From positions 8,834-72,833 of the forward strand of contig JAEZFP010000022.1 in NCBI GenBank assembly GCA_023417475.1: a stretch of DNA of 64,000 nucleotides, written 5' to 3'. Below are positions 41,955-51,699 of the stretch, in pieces. This DNA is from Bacillota bacterium (lineage in GTDB: Bacteria > Bacillota > UBA4882 > UBA8346). A program made the translations under genes and the position numbers. The stretch's first letter is position 1. Every line of letters starts with the position of its first letter. The notes under the pieces are model-generated. The model was not told where the DNA came from and made no database searches. It worked only from the letters and a program-made list of their open reading frames with translations.

Positions 41955-42884
41955 ATGAGCCGGTATATCTATAAAGTCAACGATGCCTTTTTACCCAACT
42001 CCAAATATATTTTGTACACGCCCGGCCCCGCCGCCAAAAAGCTGCCGTTTCAGGTTGCCGCCTGTGGCCATTTCTTCGCCACCGGCAGTTATGAGATCGA
42101 ACGGGAAGGGATAAGCTACCACCTGCTCATCCTGACCTTGTCGGGGGTCGGCGAAATCCGTTACGCCGGCAAACATTTCTCCGTCCACAAGGGGCAAGCC
42201 TTTTTGATCGATTGCGAAAAACGCCATCATTACAAAACATCGGGTGAAATGTGGGAAATGATGTGGATCCGTTTCGCCTGTTGCCCCGAGGTTGATTATT
42301 TACAACTGCTAAACGGAGATTCACTGGAGATCATCAATCTTGACAATCCGGCGACCGTCGCCAAATACATTGAAAAACTGCTGCTGTTAACCCAATCCCA
42401 TGACCCCACCACTGATTTGAGTCTTTCCAACCTGCTCAGCATGGCGCTGACCGAGCTGAGTATTCAAAAGCAGATCCAAAACACCCAAAACCTCCCCCAA
42501 TCGGCAAAAAAAATAATCTTCGACGCCGTCACCTACTTTGAGGATCACTACGCCGAAGATATTAATATTGATCGACTGGCCCAAGACTGCCACTTGAGCC
42601 AATATTCGTTTATCCGCCTTTTCAAAAAACAGACCGGACTCGCTCCCTACGAGTTTTTACAGAAAATCCGGATCACCGAAGCGAAAATTCTCCTGGAACA
42701 GAGCGACCATACCGTCAATGAAATCTCTCAGCGGGTCGGGTTCAACAACCAAAACAATTTTATTCGGATGTTCAAGTTACTGGTGGCAACTACGCCGTTA
42801 CGCTACCGCAACCAGATCCGCGGTCCCAACTCCCCGGCCGAAAGCGACCCCAAGGATGTTTCGCCCGTAAGACCGGATGAATGA
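41955..42884 (+). CDS. AraC-family regulator of the hexuronate operon
   Basis: About 309 residues. An N-terminal cupin-like ligand domain (YHLLILTLSGVGEIRYAG, GQAFLIDCEKRHHYK) and a C-terminal double helix-turn-helix (IDRLAQDCHLSQYSFIRLFK, VNEISQRVGFNNQNNFIRMF). The ATG at 41955 follows GGAG by seven bases. Divergent from the ten-gene sugar-acid operon, which it likely activates in response to a hexuronate. Confidence 0.9.
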   Translation: MSRYIYKVNDAFLPNSKYILYTPGPAAKKLPFQVAACGHFFATGSYEIEREGISYHLLILTLSGVGEIRYAGKHFSVHKGQAFLIDCEKRHHYKTSGEMWEMMWIRFACCPEVDYLQLLNGDSLEIINLDNPATVAKYIEKLLLLTQSHDPTTDLSLSNLLSMALTELSIQKQIQNTQNLPQSAKKIIFDAVTYFEDHYAEDINIDRLAQDCHLSQYSFIRLFKKQTGLAPYEFLQKIRITEAKILLEQSDHTVNEISQRVGFNNQNNFIRMFKLLVATTPLRYRNQIRGPNSPAESDPKDVSPVRPDE

Positions 42885-43129
42885 TTTGCTTCCCTTAAAA
42901 ATCTCCCGAAAACCGGCGGTCGCATGCGCCGGTTTTCCGCTCGCAAGGCCATGAATTCCTATCCAGTCCGGCCCAGTTCCGTCCCTTCCCCACCCGCGCA
43001 TGATAATGGCAGCTTTTCCTGAGCTTAACATCATCAATCCCGTTTATATCCGCAGGGTATCGGAAAGGATAAACGATGGTTAGCTTCGTGACAAAAAACC
43101 GGCAAAAACGTTCACGGGAGGTCCCGATC

Positions 43130-43984
43130 ATGGCCGCGCCTTACATTCCCGGAGTGATCACCGTCGCCCCCAATGTCTTTTATCTCCGTTCACTCATTGC
43201 CAACCCGTGTTTGGTCGGTCGCCCGGAGCCCGGCGCGGAATGGGTATTGATCGATGCCGGAATTGCCGGCGCCGCCGCACCGATTCAAAGCGCCGCCGCC
43301 AAACTTTTCGGCGCGGGTCAAGCGCCGCGGACGATCTTATTGACCCACGGCCATTTTGATCATGTCGGCGCCGTCGAAGAGTTAGTTCACGATTGGGACG
43401 TTACCGTTTACGCCCATGAAGCCGAACTCCCTTACCTGACCGGCCGATTGAGTTACCCGCCGGCCGATCCCGGGGCGAGCGACGGCTTAAAAACCGAACT
43501 ATCCTCTTTGTATCCCCGCGACCCAATGGACTTTGGTTCACGGGTTCAGCCCCTGCCGACCGACGGCACCGTTCCTTTTTTGTCCGATTGGCAGTGGCTG
43601 GCTTCACCCGGTCATTCACCGGGGCACGTCTCCTTTTTCCGGCCGTTCGACCGCGTCCTGATCGCCGGAGACGCCTTCACCACCGGCAAACAGGACTCGG
43701 CGTGGACCGTGACCGCCCAAGCTGAAACGGTTCATGAACCATCCGCCTATTTCACGATCAATTGGGAGACTGCCGGCCAATCCATCGCCCGGCTGCAGGC
43801 CTTGCATCCTTCGGTCATCATCCCCGGCCACGGCAAACCGATGAGCGGCGGCGAATTGCGGGAGGAACTGACCGAACTGAGTTATCATTTTGAACGCGAC
43901 GTCATTCCCAAACAAGGACGTTATCGCGAACAGTCAGATTCGGCGTCTTCGCCACCGGAGACCAGCCCGGAACATCCGCAGTAA
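43130..43984 (+). CDS. MBL-fold metallo-hydrolase
   Basis: 284 residues. Zinc motif LTHGHFDHVG (about residue 79), later SPGHSPGHVSFF and AGDAF, and a final PGHGKP; all ligands are intact as in glyoxalase-II-like hydrolases. GGGAGG precedes the ATG at 43130; an alternative ATG at 43076 also has AAAGGA upstream and would add 18 residues. Stands alone, followed by a terminator. Substrate unknown. Confidence 0.85.
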   Translation: MAAPYIPGVITVAPNVFYLRSLIANPCLVGRPEPGAEWVLIDAGIAGAAAPIQSAAAKLFGAGQAPRTILLTHGHFDHVGAVEELVHDWDVTVYAHEAELPYLTGRLSYPPADPGASDGLKTELSSLYPRDPMDFGSRVQPLPTDGTVPFLSDWQWLASPGHSPGHVSFFRPFDRVLIAGDAFTTGKQDSAWTVTAQAETVHEPSAYFTINWETAGQSIARLQALHPSVIIPGHGKPMSGGELREELTELSYHFERDVIPKQGRYREQSDSASSPPETSPEHPQ

Positions 43985-44011
43985 GCGGGAATTTAAATTG
44001 GTATACACACG

Positions 44012-44052
44012 CCCCTCGGCCGCAGCCCAAAACGCCGAGGGGTTACTTTTAC
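44012..44052 (+). terminator. Intrinsic terminator after the MBL gene
   Basis: CCCCTCGGC (44012-44020) pairs with GCCGAGGGG (44034-44042), followed by TTACTTTTA. Confidence 0.75.
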
Positions 44053-44095
44053 CCGGCGCAATTGTTGCAAAGTTTTTAAACCTTGACGCACCCCC

Positions 44096-44146
44096 TTGTC
44101 GAAACCGCTATAAAGCCTTATGATAATGATAATTAGCCAACTAATT
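44096..44146 (+). promoter_or_regulatory. Promoter and MarR-type operator
   Basis: -35 TTGTCG (44096-44101), 17-bp spacer, -10 TATGAT (44119-44124). Just downstream, AATTAG CCAA CTAATT (44131-44146) is a perfect 6-bp-arm inverted repeat suited to a MarR dimer, lying over the likely transcription start. Confidence 0.6.
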
Positions 44147-44168
44147 AATTCACTTCGTGGGGGTTCAA

Positions 44169-44612
44169 ATGAATTCATTGGAAAGTGAATCGCTGGAGTT
44201 TTTATTGAGCCAAATGATTCGAATGCACCATAACCGCACCCAAGAACTGCTCAACCAGTTCAATCTTTACCCCGGCCAGCCCCGAATCCTCTTTATGCTG
44301 ATCCACCGCGATGGGCGCACCCAAAAGGAGTTTGCCGACGCCAGCGGCGTGAAGGCGGCCACGATCACCGTCACCTTACGCCGGATGGAAAAAGCCGGTT
44401 TGATCGAACGCCGTCCCGATCCCAACGACCTGCGGGCCACCCGGGTTTTCATCACTCCCAAAGGGGTTCAAACCGCCAAAAAAGCCCGTACGACGATCGA
44501 TCAATTGAGTGAAGCCTGTTTTACGGGTTTTAACGATACCGATAAAGCCTTAATGCGCCGTTTTTTACTCCAGATGCGCGACAATCTCAATCGAAACTGC
44601 TCACCGAAATAG
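44169..44612 (+). CDS. MarR-family transcriptional regulator
   Basis: About 147 residues: a winged helix with TQKEFADASGVKAATITVTL (recognition region) and the wing IERRPDPNDLRATRVFIT. Begins an operon with two ABC exporter subunits and an MFS pump; an inverted repeat overlaps its promoter, so autoregulation with drug-type induction is expected. The ribosome site (GGGGG) is weak; start at ATG 44169. Confidence 0.9.
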   Translation: MNSLESESLEFLLSQMIRMHHNRTQELLNQFNLYPGQPRILFMLIHRDGRTQKEFADASGVKAATITVTLRRMEKAGLIERRPDPNDLRATRVFITPKGVQTAKKARTTIDQLSEACFTGFNDTDKALMRRFLLQMRDNLNRNCSPK

Positions 44613-44675
44613 ACTCGTTCGGGTTCAGACGCCGAAGTAGTTAGTCAACAAAATAGCTAAAGGAGTATCCGTTCC

Positions 44676-46409
44676 GTGACCAAAGTTAAACTCCGCTCTT
44701 ATCTGAAGCCTTATTGGAAAGCGACTGTGTTGGCGCCGCTCGCAATGATTCTGGAGGTGGCGATGGACCTGTTACAGCCGACCTTGATGTCCCGCATCGT
44801 CGACCAAGGGATCTTTCCCCACAATTATCAGTTGGTCCTCGAGACCGGTTTGCTGATGATCGCCGTTGCCGGCATCGGCATGTTGGGCGGGTTTGGGTGC
44901 GCCATCTTCTCGAGCATTGCTTCGCAAAACTTCGGAGCCGACCTCCGGACCGAGCTTTTCACCCGGATCCAAGCGTTCTCTTTTCACAATTTGGACCGTT
45001 TCCCAACCGCTTCCCTGATCACCCGGTTGACCAACGACGTGGTCCAAGTGCAAAACGTCGTTTTAATAATGTTGCGCTCATTAGTGCGGGCGCCTTTGTT
45101 ATGTATCGGCGGCATCATCATGGCGTTAACAATCGACCCGCAGATGGCGAGCGTGTTGCTAATCGCCATTCCGTTACTGGGTACGGTTTTGGGAATAATC
45201 ATCACCAAAGGCTTTCCGCTTTTCGGCGCGGTCCAACGATGCTTGGACCGGGTCAATACCGTTATCCGCGAAAACCTGGCCGGAGTTCGGGTGGTGAAAG
45301 CATTTGTCCGGGCCGATTATGAAGAGCAACGTTTCGCCAAAGCCAATACCGATCTGACCGACATTGCCGTTAAGGCCGGCCGAATGGTCGGGTTGACCAT
45401 GCCGGTGATGGTGCTGGTGATGAACTTCAGCCTGATCGCGGTGGTCTGGTTTGGCGGGATCAAAGTGAACCAAGGCGGAATCGCCGTCGGACAGATTATG
45501 GCGCTGATCAACTATATGACCCAGATCCTGTTTGCGTTGATGATGGTCGGCTTTATGTTGATGATGGTCTCCCGGGCCAAAGCGTCGGTGGAACGGATTC
45601 AAGAGGTGTTGGCGGTCGGAGTCGATATCGTCGATCCCGCCGTTCCCGTCCCGGACGCGATTAAGCAAGGCCGGATCCGTTTCGAAAATGTCAGTTTTCG
45701 TTACCCCGGCGCCGGCGGCGCGCCGGTGCTCCGGCAGATCAGTTTTGAAGCGCTGCCCGGGGAGACCGTGGCGATTCTTGGCGCCACCGGTTCCGGCAAG
45801 TCGACCTTGGTCAATCTGTTGCCCCGCTTTTACGACGTGACCGCAGGCCGGATTTTAATCGACGACACTGATGTGCGGGCGATTACCTTAGATGAGCTCC
45901 GGCAGAAGATCGGGGTCGTTCCGCAAGAGGCGATTCTGTTCAGCGGCGCCGTCATTGACAATATCCGCTGGGGGCGGACCGACGCCAGCGAAACCGCGGT
46001 CGTCGCGGCCGCCCAAGCCGCCCAAGCCGATGAGTTCATCCGGCAACTGAGCGACGGTTATCAAACCAGCTTAAGTCAACGCGGCGTGAATCTTTCCGGC
46101 GGCCAAAAACAGCGATTGTCGATCGCGCGGGCCTTGGTCCGTCAGCCGTTGATCCTAATCTTCGATGACAGCACCAGCGCGGTTGACTTAGGAACCGAAG
46201 CCCGGATCCGGCGCGCGCTGCAAAATATGCCCCGCACTACCTGTCTGGTGGTTGCCCAACGGATCAGTTCGGTGATGGCGGCCGATAAAATTATCGTGCT
46301 CGAAGAAGGCGCCATCGTCGCGATCGGCGCCCATCGGCAGCTTTTGCAAGAAAGCGCCGTCTATCAAGATATCTACCGCTCGCAAACGGGCGTGGAGGAG
46401 GTTGTCTAA
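44676..46409 (+). CDS. Heterodimeric ABC exporter, degenerate-site subunit
   Basis: 577 residues: six transmembrane helices and an ATPase domain. Walker A GATGSGKST, signature LSGGQKQRLSIARAL, Walker B LILIFDDSTSAVD with Asp instead of the catalytic Glu, and the H-loop His replaced by Gln (VVAQRISSV). Both changes are typical of the non-catalytic subunit in TM287/288- and LmrCD-type pumps. GTG start with GGAG upstream. Next to a MarR regulator. Confidence 0.92.
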   Translation: MTKVKLRSYLKPYWKATVLAPLAMILEVAMDLLQPTLMSRIVDQGIFPHNYQLVLETGLLMIAVAGIGMLGGFGCAIFSSIASQNFGADLRTELFTRIQAFSFHNLDRFPTASLITRLTNDVVQVQNVVLIMLRSLVRAPLLCIGGIIMALTIDPQMASVLLIAIPLLGTVLGIIITKGFPLFGAVQRCLDRVNTVIRENLAGVRVVKAFVRADYEEQRFAKANTDLTDIAVKAGRMVGLTMPVMVLVMNFSLIAVVWFGGIKVNQGGIAVGQIMALINYMTQILFALMMVGFMLMMVSRAKASVERIQEVLAVGVDIVDPAVPVPDAIKQGRIRFENVSFRYPGAGGAPVLRQISFEALPGETVAILGATGSGKSTLVNLLPRFYDVTAGRILIDDTDVRAITLDELRQKIGVVPQEAILFSGAVIDNIRWGRTDASETAVVAAAQAAQADEFIRQLSDGYQTSLSQRGVNLSGGQKQRLSIARALVRQPLILIFDDSTSAVDLGTEARIRRALQNMPRTTCLVVAQRISSVMAADKIIVLEEGAIVAIGAHRQLLQESAVYQDIYRSQTGVEEVV

Positions 46410-48266
46410 ATGGCTAATGATTTGCGTCCCCGCCAAACTCCAACCGGCCTGCCGACCCGTCCTCCCGGAATGGGCGGCGGACCATCCGGTCCGACCTACC
46501 TCGGACCAAAAGCGAAGGCCAAAGACACTCGGGTGACCTTACTACGTTTATGGGCTTACCTCAGCTTGCGGAAAAAAGCCTTGGCGCTGATTTTTTTGAT
46601 GGTACTGGCAAGCTCGCTGACGGCTTTAGCGGGTCCGTTTCTGATCGGCCGGGCGATCGATAATATGGTTGCCGGAAACGGCCGCGTCAATTTTCACGGT
46701 TTGACTTTGATCATCGCCCTGATGGCGGGAGTTTATGCCTTAAACGCCTTATTTACCTGGATCCAGACCTATCTCATGGTCGGCGTGGCCCAAAAAACCG
46801 TCAACCGACTTCGCAACGATCTTTTCGGCAAACTCCAGACCTTGTCGGTCCGTTTTTTCGACCGGCAGCCCCATGGCGAACTGATGAGCCGACTGACCAA
46901 CGATGTCGAAAACATCAACACCACGCTCAACCAAAGCGTCACGCAGGTATTTGCCAGTCTAATCACGGTCGTTGGCTCGCTGTCGTTAATGATCGCCTTA
47001 AGTCCGTTATTAACTTTATTCAGCCTGATTTCCGTCCCGATCGGCATGGGACTGACTGCCAAGATCGCGGGTGGGACCCGAAAATATTTCAGCGCCCAAC
47101 AGCAGGAACTTGGCGAGTTGAACGGTTATATCGAGGAGACCGTCTCCGGGCAACGGGTCGTCAAAGCGTTCCGCCACGAGACCGCGGCGATCGTTCAATT
47201 CAATCAGGTTAGCCGGCGGCTCACCCAAGCCGGAATTCGCGCCCAGATTTTCGCCGGAGTGATTCCGCCGTTAATGAACGCCGTCAACAACCTAAGCTTC
47301 GCCGTGATCGCCGGAGCGGGCGGATGGATGGCGTTGAAGGGCGTCATTACCGTCGGCGTGATCGCCAGCTTCTTAAATTATTCAAAGCAATTCGGCCGTC
47401 CCATTAACGAAATCGCCAACCAATTCAACATGATTCAGGCTGCCATCGCCGGAGCGGAACGGGTTTTTGAGGTGATGGACGAAACGTCCGAAATTGCCGA
47501 TTCCGAACCGGTCAATCCGCTCAAAACCGTCGCCGGCGCGGTGGTCTTTGAAAATGTCAGCTTTGGTTACCAGCCGGATCGAACCATCCTAAAAAATATC
47601 GATCTCCACGCCGCCCCCGGGCAGACTATCGCCTTAATCGGTCCGACCGGCGCCGGCAAAACAACCATTGTCAATCTGCTCACCCGTTTTTATGATGTCG
47701 ATCAAGGCTCGATCACCATTGACGGCCAGGAGATCCGGGATTTGGCCAAGAATAGTCTCCGCCGTTCGCTGGGGATAGTGCTCCAGGATACCTACCTCTT
47801 TTCGGAGACAGTCCGTGAAAATATCCGTTACGGCCGACTGACCGCGAGCGACGCCGAGGTGGAAACCGCGGCGCGGTTAGCCAACGCCCACTCGTTTATC
47901 GAACGGTTGCCCCACGGGTATGACACCGTGCTGGCGGAAGACGGTGGCAACCTCAGTCAAGGCCAACGCCAACTGTTGACGATCGCCCGGGCGATCCTGG
48001 CCGATCCCGCGATTCTGATCTTGGACGAAGCGACCAGCAGCGTGGATACACGGACGGAGATGCATATCCAAGCCGCCATGTTGGAGCTGATGAAAGGTCG
48101 GACCAGTTTTGTCATTGCGCACCGCCTCTCCACCATCCGCGAGGCCGATCAAATCCTGGTTATTCGCGACGGCAGCATTGTCGAACGGGGCAATCACCGT
48201 CAATTGCTGGAAAAGGGCGGCTTCTATCATCAGTTGTATACAACCCAGTTCGCTATGGAAAATTAA
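46410..48266 (+). CDS. Heterodimeric ABC exporter, catalytic subunit
   Basis: 618 residues; a Gly/Pro-rich 35-residue N-terminal tail precedes six transmembrane helices and the ATPase. Walker A GPTGAGKTT, signature LSQGQRQLLTIARA, Walker B ILILDEATSSVD with the catalytic Glu and H-loop VIAHRLST. The LSQGQ signature is expected opposite the degenerate site. The ATG follows the partner's stop codon directly (TAAATG). Confidence 0.92.
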   Translation: MANDLRPRQTPTGLPTRPPGMGGGPSGPTYLGPKAKAKDTRVTLLRLWAYLSLRKKALALIFLMVLASSLTALAGPFLIGRAIDNMVAGNGRVNFHGLTLIIALMAGVYALNALFTWIQTYLMVGVAQKTVNRLRNDLFGKLQTLSVRFFDRQPHGELMSRLTNDVENINTTLNQSVTQVFASLITVVGSLSLMIALSPLLTLFSLISVPIGMGLTAKIAGGTRKYFSAQQQELGELNGYIEETVSGQRVVKAFRHETAAIVQFNQVSRRLTQAGIRAQIFAGVIPPLMNAVNNLSFAVIAGAGGWMALKGVITVGVIASFLNYSKQFGRPINEIANQFNMIQAAIAGAERVFEVMDETSEIADSEPVNPLKTVAGAVVFENVSFGYQPDRTILKNIDLHAAPGQTIALIGPTGAGKTTIVNLLTRFYDVDQGSITIDGQEIRDLAKNSLRRSLGIVLQDTYLFSETVRENIRYGRLTASDAEVETAARLANAHSFIERLPHGYDTVLAEDGGNLSQGQRQLLTIARAILADPAILILDEATSSVDTRTEMHIQAAMLELMKGRTSFVIAHRLSTIREADQILVIRDGSIVERGNHRQLLEKGGFYHQLYTTQFAMEN

Positions 48267-48297
48267 TTCCCAAACATCATGATTACCGGAGGAACCC

Positions 48298-49764
48298 ATG
48301 GAAACAGGAACTCGTTCAGAAATCTCTAAAAATCGCTGGTTGATTTTGTTTAATGTGATTACCTTAACTTTTATGGCAACCTTGGACAGTAGCATCGTCA
48401 ACGTCGCCTTGCCCCAGATGGCCCATAAGCTGTCTGTATCCATGGCGGCGATTGAGTGGGTGGTTACCAGCTATCTCATTGTTATCTGCGCTTCGATCTT
48501 ATTATTCGGTCGCTTAGGCGATATCTTCGGCAAGATGCGCATCTTTCGGTTGGGAATGGCCTGCTTTACCGTTGGTTCCTTGCTTTGCGGCATCTCCACC
48601 ACCTTGCCCATGCTAATCTTCGCCCGGGTGATTCAAGCCATCGGCGCAGCGGGAACCATGTCCACCAATCAAGGAATTATTACCCAAGTGTTCCCCCCGC
48701 ACGAACGGGGCAGGGCGCTTGGCACCTCCGGCGCCGCAGTCGCTTTGGGAACCATGGTTGGTCCGCCGTTGGGCGGCATTATCGTCGCTTCGCTGAGTTG
48801 GCAATTCATCTTTTTGATCAACATCCCGATCGGTTTGTTTGCATGGATTTGGAGCCAAAAAAACCTCAATCACGACGGCCCCTTTCAAAAAGAACCGGTG
48901 GATTTGGCCGGGGCATCCTTATTCATGGTGGCGATTGTCGCCCTCTTTGGCTGTCTGACCCAAGGGCAGACGGTCGGTTTTGAACATCCCCTGATTCTTG
49001 GGGGATTGCTGCTGTCGATGGTCGCCTTTAGTGGATTTTTAGTACTGGAAGGCAAGGTCAAAGCGCCCATTCTCCAACTGTCGATCTTTCAAAACCGGCT
49101 ATTCTCGTTGAGCATCTTTACCGGATTCATCTCGTTTATCGCCATTAGTTCCTCCAATATCATTCTTCCCTTTTATCTTCAGGATGTGATGAAGCTAACC
49201 CCGGAGGTCACGGGTTTTTATATGATGGTGATGCCGTTAATCATGGTGATCGTCGCTCCAATCAGCGGTTACCTTTCCGATAAGATCGGTTCCGAAGCGC
49301 TGACGCTGTTTGGTTTACTCTTTGGCAGTATCGGACTGTTTTTGATGTCTACGTTAACCCAACACTCTTATTTGGTTTTGATGGCCGGCTTTCTTGCCGT
49401 GCTGTCATTGGGAAACGGCCTGTTTCAGTCGCCCAATACTTCCCTGATCATGTCCACCGTTCCTAAACATAAATTAGGCATCGCCGGCGGCGTCAATGCG
49501 CTCATCCGCAATTTGGGGATGGTCTTTGGGATCACCCTGTCAACCTCATTGTTGTATAACCGGATGAGCGCCCGACTTGGCTACCGAGTGGCCGACTACA
49601 TTCCCGGACGCGATGACGTTTTTATCTACGGAATGCATTATGTCTATCTCACCGCCGGAATCATCTGCTTGTTCGGAACGTTCCTGACAGCTTACCGGTT
49701 GTATAACCAACGTTTTAAAAAACACCCCACCGCGGACGAGCTATCGGAGGAGAATATCGCCTGA
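48298..49764 (+). CDS. MFS multidrug exporter, DHA2 (EmrB/QacA) family
   Basis: 488 residues, about fourteen transmembrane segments. N-terminal motif LDSSIVNVALPQMAHKL (motif D1 of DHA2), LLFGRLGDIFGKMRIF (motif A) and GAAVALGTMVGPPLGGII (motif C of antiporters) are clear. GGAGG precedes the ATG. Last gene of the MarR multidrug operon, giving it both an ABC and an MFS pump. Confidence 0.93.
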   Translation: METGTRSEISKNRWLILFNVITLTFMATLDSSIVNVALPQMAHKLSVSMAAIEWVVTSYLIVICASILLFGRLGDIFGKMRIFRLGMACFTVGSLLCGISTTLPMLIFARVIQAIGAAGTMSTNQGIITQVFPPHERGRALGTSGAAVALGTMVGPPLGGIIVASLSWQFIFLINIPIGLFAWIWSQKNLNHDGPFQKEPVDLAGASLFMVAIVALFGCLTQGQTVGFEHPLILGGLLLSMVAFSGFLVLEGKVKAPILQLSIFQNRLFSLSIFTGFISFIAISSSNIILPFYLQDVMKLTPEVTGFYMMVMPLIMVIVAPISGYLSDKIGSEALTLFGLLFGSIGLFLMSTLTQHSYLVLMAGFLAVLSLGNGLFQSPNTSLIMSTVPKHKLGIAGGVNALIRNLGMVFGITLSTSLLYNRMSARLGYRVADYIPGRDDVFIYGMHYVYLTAGIICLFGTFLTAYRLYNQRFKKHPTADELSEENIA

Positions 49765-49874
49765 GCGGCAACGCCTGTCAAAATGCCCGTATTTGATTGT
49801 TATAGTGTTCCAGGTATATTCCGGGGAAAACTCCCAAAGCTAATTTCACCAAAATAAACAAACAGGTGAACACT

Positions 49875-50492
49875 ATGAAACGAACGCAAACGTATCAACT
49901 GTCCCTCTGGGCTGTTTTAGTCGCGACTCTTTTGCTGATCGCCGGTTGCCCGGATCGCCGGCAGCGGAGCGGCGTCCCGGCGGAAGACTATTTGAATCCG
50001 CTCGAAAAAAACGCTTTTATGCAGATCAATGATTATCGGTTATCCAAAGGCCTCGCCCCGTTGGAGCTAGACAACCGCATCGTGGATCAGTGCCGCAAAC
50101 ACAGCGACGATATGGCGAAAGGCTCGGTTCCATTCGGTCATGAAGGATACGATCAACGGATGAAAGCGACCGGTGTCAAACATGAGGCGTCTTCCGAAAA
50201 CGTCGCCTATAACCAAGGCATGGAAGATCCGGCGACCGATGCGGTGAAAGGCTGGATCGCCAGCAAAGGACACCGGCAAAATATCGAAGGCAATTACAAT
50301 CTGACCGGGATGGGCGTTGTCAAAAACAAAAGCGGCGAATATTATTTCACCCAAATCTTTTTAAAAGGCGAAGCGGGCGGCGGCACCAGCGCCGCACAAC
50401 CCAAAAAGCAGGCCACCGCCCCGCCGAGCAGCCAACCCGGCGTTCAGCCCTCCCAAAACAACTGGAAGTCCTGGTTTAATTGGTTTCGCTAA
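49875..50492 (+). CDS. CAP/SCP-domain lipoprotein
   Basis: 205 residues. A signal peptide ends in the lipobox LLLIAGC, so it should be lipid-anchored. The CAP domain shows INDYRLSKGLAPLELD, CRKHSDDMA, GHEGYDQR, SENVAYNQG and GWIASKGHRQNI, with the conserved His and Glu positions. The C-terminal ~35 residues are Pro/Gln/Ser-rich. Similar to the YkwD/SafA-associated group; exact function unknown. The ATG at 49875 follows AGGTGA. Confidence 0.9.
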   Translation: MKRTQTYQLSLWAVLVATLLLIAGCPDRRQRSGVPAEDYLNPLEKNAFMQINDYRLSKGLAPLELDNRIVDQCRKHSDDMAKGSVPFGHEGYDQRMKATGVKHEASSENVAYNQGMEDPATDAVKGWIASKGHRQNIEGNYNLTGMGVVKNKSGEYYFTQIFLKGEAGGGTSAAQPKKQATAPPSSQPGVQPSQNNWKSWFNWFR

Positions 50493-50499
50493 TAAAAAG

Positions 50500-50537
50500 C
50501 CCTGCTTCCATCATTCTCCGGAAGCAGGGTTTTTTTA
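50500..50537. terminator. Bidirectional terminator
   Basis: A perfect 10-bp stem CCCTGCTTCC / GGAAGCAGGG (50500-50509, 50520-50529), followed by eight T (plus); upstream AATAAAAAG gives TTTTTATT on the minus strand. Serves both convergent genes. Confidence 0.93.
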
Positions 50538-50541
50538 AAAT

Positions 50542-51699
50542 TCAATCATGCCGCAACGCCTCGATCGGGTTTAAACCGCTGGCTTTGTAGGCCGGATAAA
50601 CCCCGAAGAACAATCCGACCATTACCGAAAAGACGAAGGCGATGGAAACCGCCGCCGCCGATACGGTGATTGACCAACCAATGATTGTACCGAACAACAG
50701 GGCCAACCCGCCGCCGCAGACGATCCCGATCACTCCGCCGACCAAACTAAGTGTGATCGCCTCAATTAGAAAGAGAATCAAAATCTCTTCCGGCTGAGCC
50801 CCGATTGCTTTCCGGATGCCAATCTCCCGGATCCGTTCGGTCACCGATACCAGCATGATATTCATGATCCCGATCCCGCCAACCACTAAGGACACTCCGG
50901 CAATCCCCGCCAATAACATCGTCATGATCCCGGTCATCTCCTGGGCGGTGGCTAAAACATCCGCCATATTGTTGACGGAGAATTTGTCATTATCCTCCAG
51001 GTCGTCGTACAATACCTGTTTGACTTGTTCGAAAGCGGCGTTCACATAAGCTTCCCCTTGAACCTGGATGCTGATCTCCGACAGATTGCGATTGCCGAAG
51101 ATCCGTTCCTGAGCCGTGGTGAGGGGCATCATCACTGTGGTGTCGCTTTGACCTTTGGCGGTCAACACTCCGACCACTTCCAACCGGACATTTCCCAGTT
51201 TGATCTCCTCTCCCAACGGATTTTGGCCGGGAAACAACTCGTTGGCGACCGAAGCCCCAATCACCGCCACCCGTCGCCGCGCGGTCATTTCTTCCTCGGT
51301 CAGGAAACGGCCGTAGCTCACTTTATAATTGCGGACTTTGGCATAATCGGGCGTACAGCCGAGGATACTCGTATCCAAACTTTTAGCGCCGAACTCCGCC
51401 AATTTGGCGCCACGGACCGCCGGAGCGACCGCATCAAGATAGTCTACGGAATCGCGAAGCAATTCGGCGGTGTTATTGTTGATACTGCTCGGATAGCTCC
51501 GGGTGGGCGAGACAATCAAGAGATTGGATCCAATCTCATTGATCCTCTGGGTAATCTGTTGCTTGGCGCCTTCGCCCAACGAGACCATCGCAATCACCGC
51601 GCCCACCCCGATGATGATTCCCAACATGGTCAGGAAGGAACGGGCTTTGTTATTGCGCAGGTTTTTTAAGGCCATGGCCATATTTTCAGTAATTTTCAT
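50542..51699 (-). CDS. MacB-like ABC efflux permease
   Basis: 385 residues: one N-terminal transmembrane helix (MLGIIIGVGAVIAMVSLG), a large extracytoplasmic MacB core domain and three C-terminal transmembrane helices (FtsX fold; VSVTERIREIGIRKAIGA is the conserved coupling loop). Works with the separate ATPase and the HlyD-like adaptor as a tripartite-type efflux machine. Its start overlaps the ATPase stop by four bases. Confidence 0.92.
   Translation of the reverse strand: MKITENMAMALKNLRNNKARSFLTMLGIIIGVGAVIAMVSLGEGAKQQITQRINEIGSNLLIVSPTRSYPSSINNNTAELLRDSVDYLDAVAPAVRGAKLAEFGAKSLDTSILGCTPDYAKVRNYKVSYGRFLTEEEMTARRRVAVIGASVANELFPGQNPLGEEIKLGNVRLEVVGVLTAKGQSDTTVMMPLTTAQERIFGNRNLSEISIQVQGEAYVNAAFEQVKQVLYDDLEDNDKFSVNNMADVLATAQEMTGIMTMLLAGIAGVSLVVGGIGIMNIMLVSVTERIREIGIRKAIGAQPEEILILFLIEAITLSLVGGVIGIVCGGGLALLFGTIIGWSITVSAAAVSIAFVFSVMVGLFFGVYPAYKASGLNPIEALRHD

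Noticed and set aside
45174..45668. Long His/Asp-rich minus-strand ORF
   Set aside because: Composition is an artefact of antisense reading of the exporter membrane domain; the sense protein is conserved.
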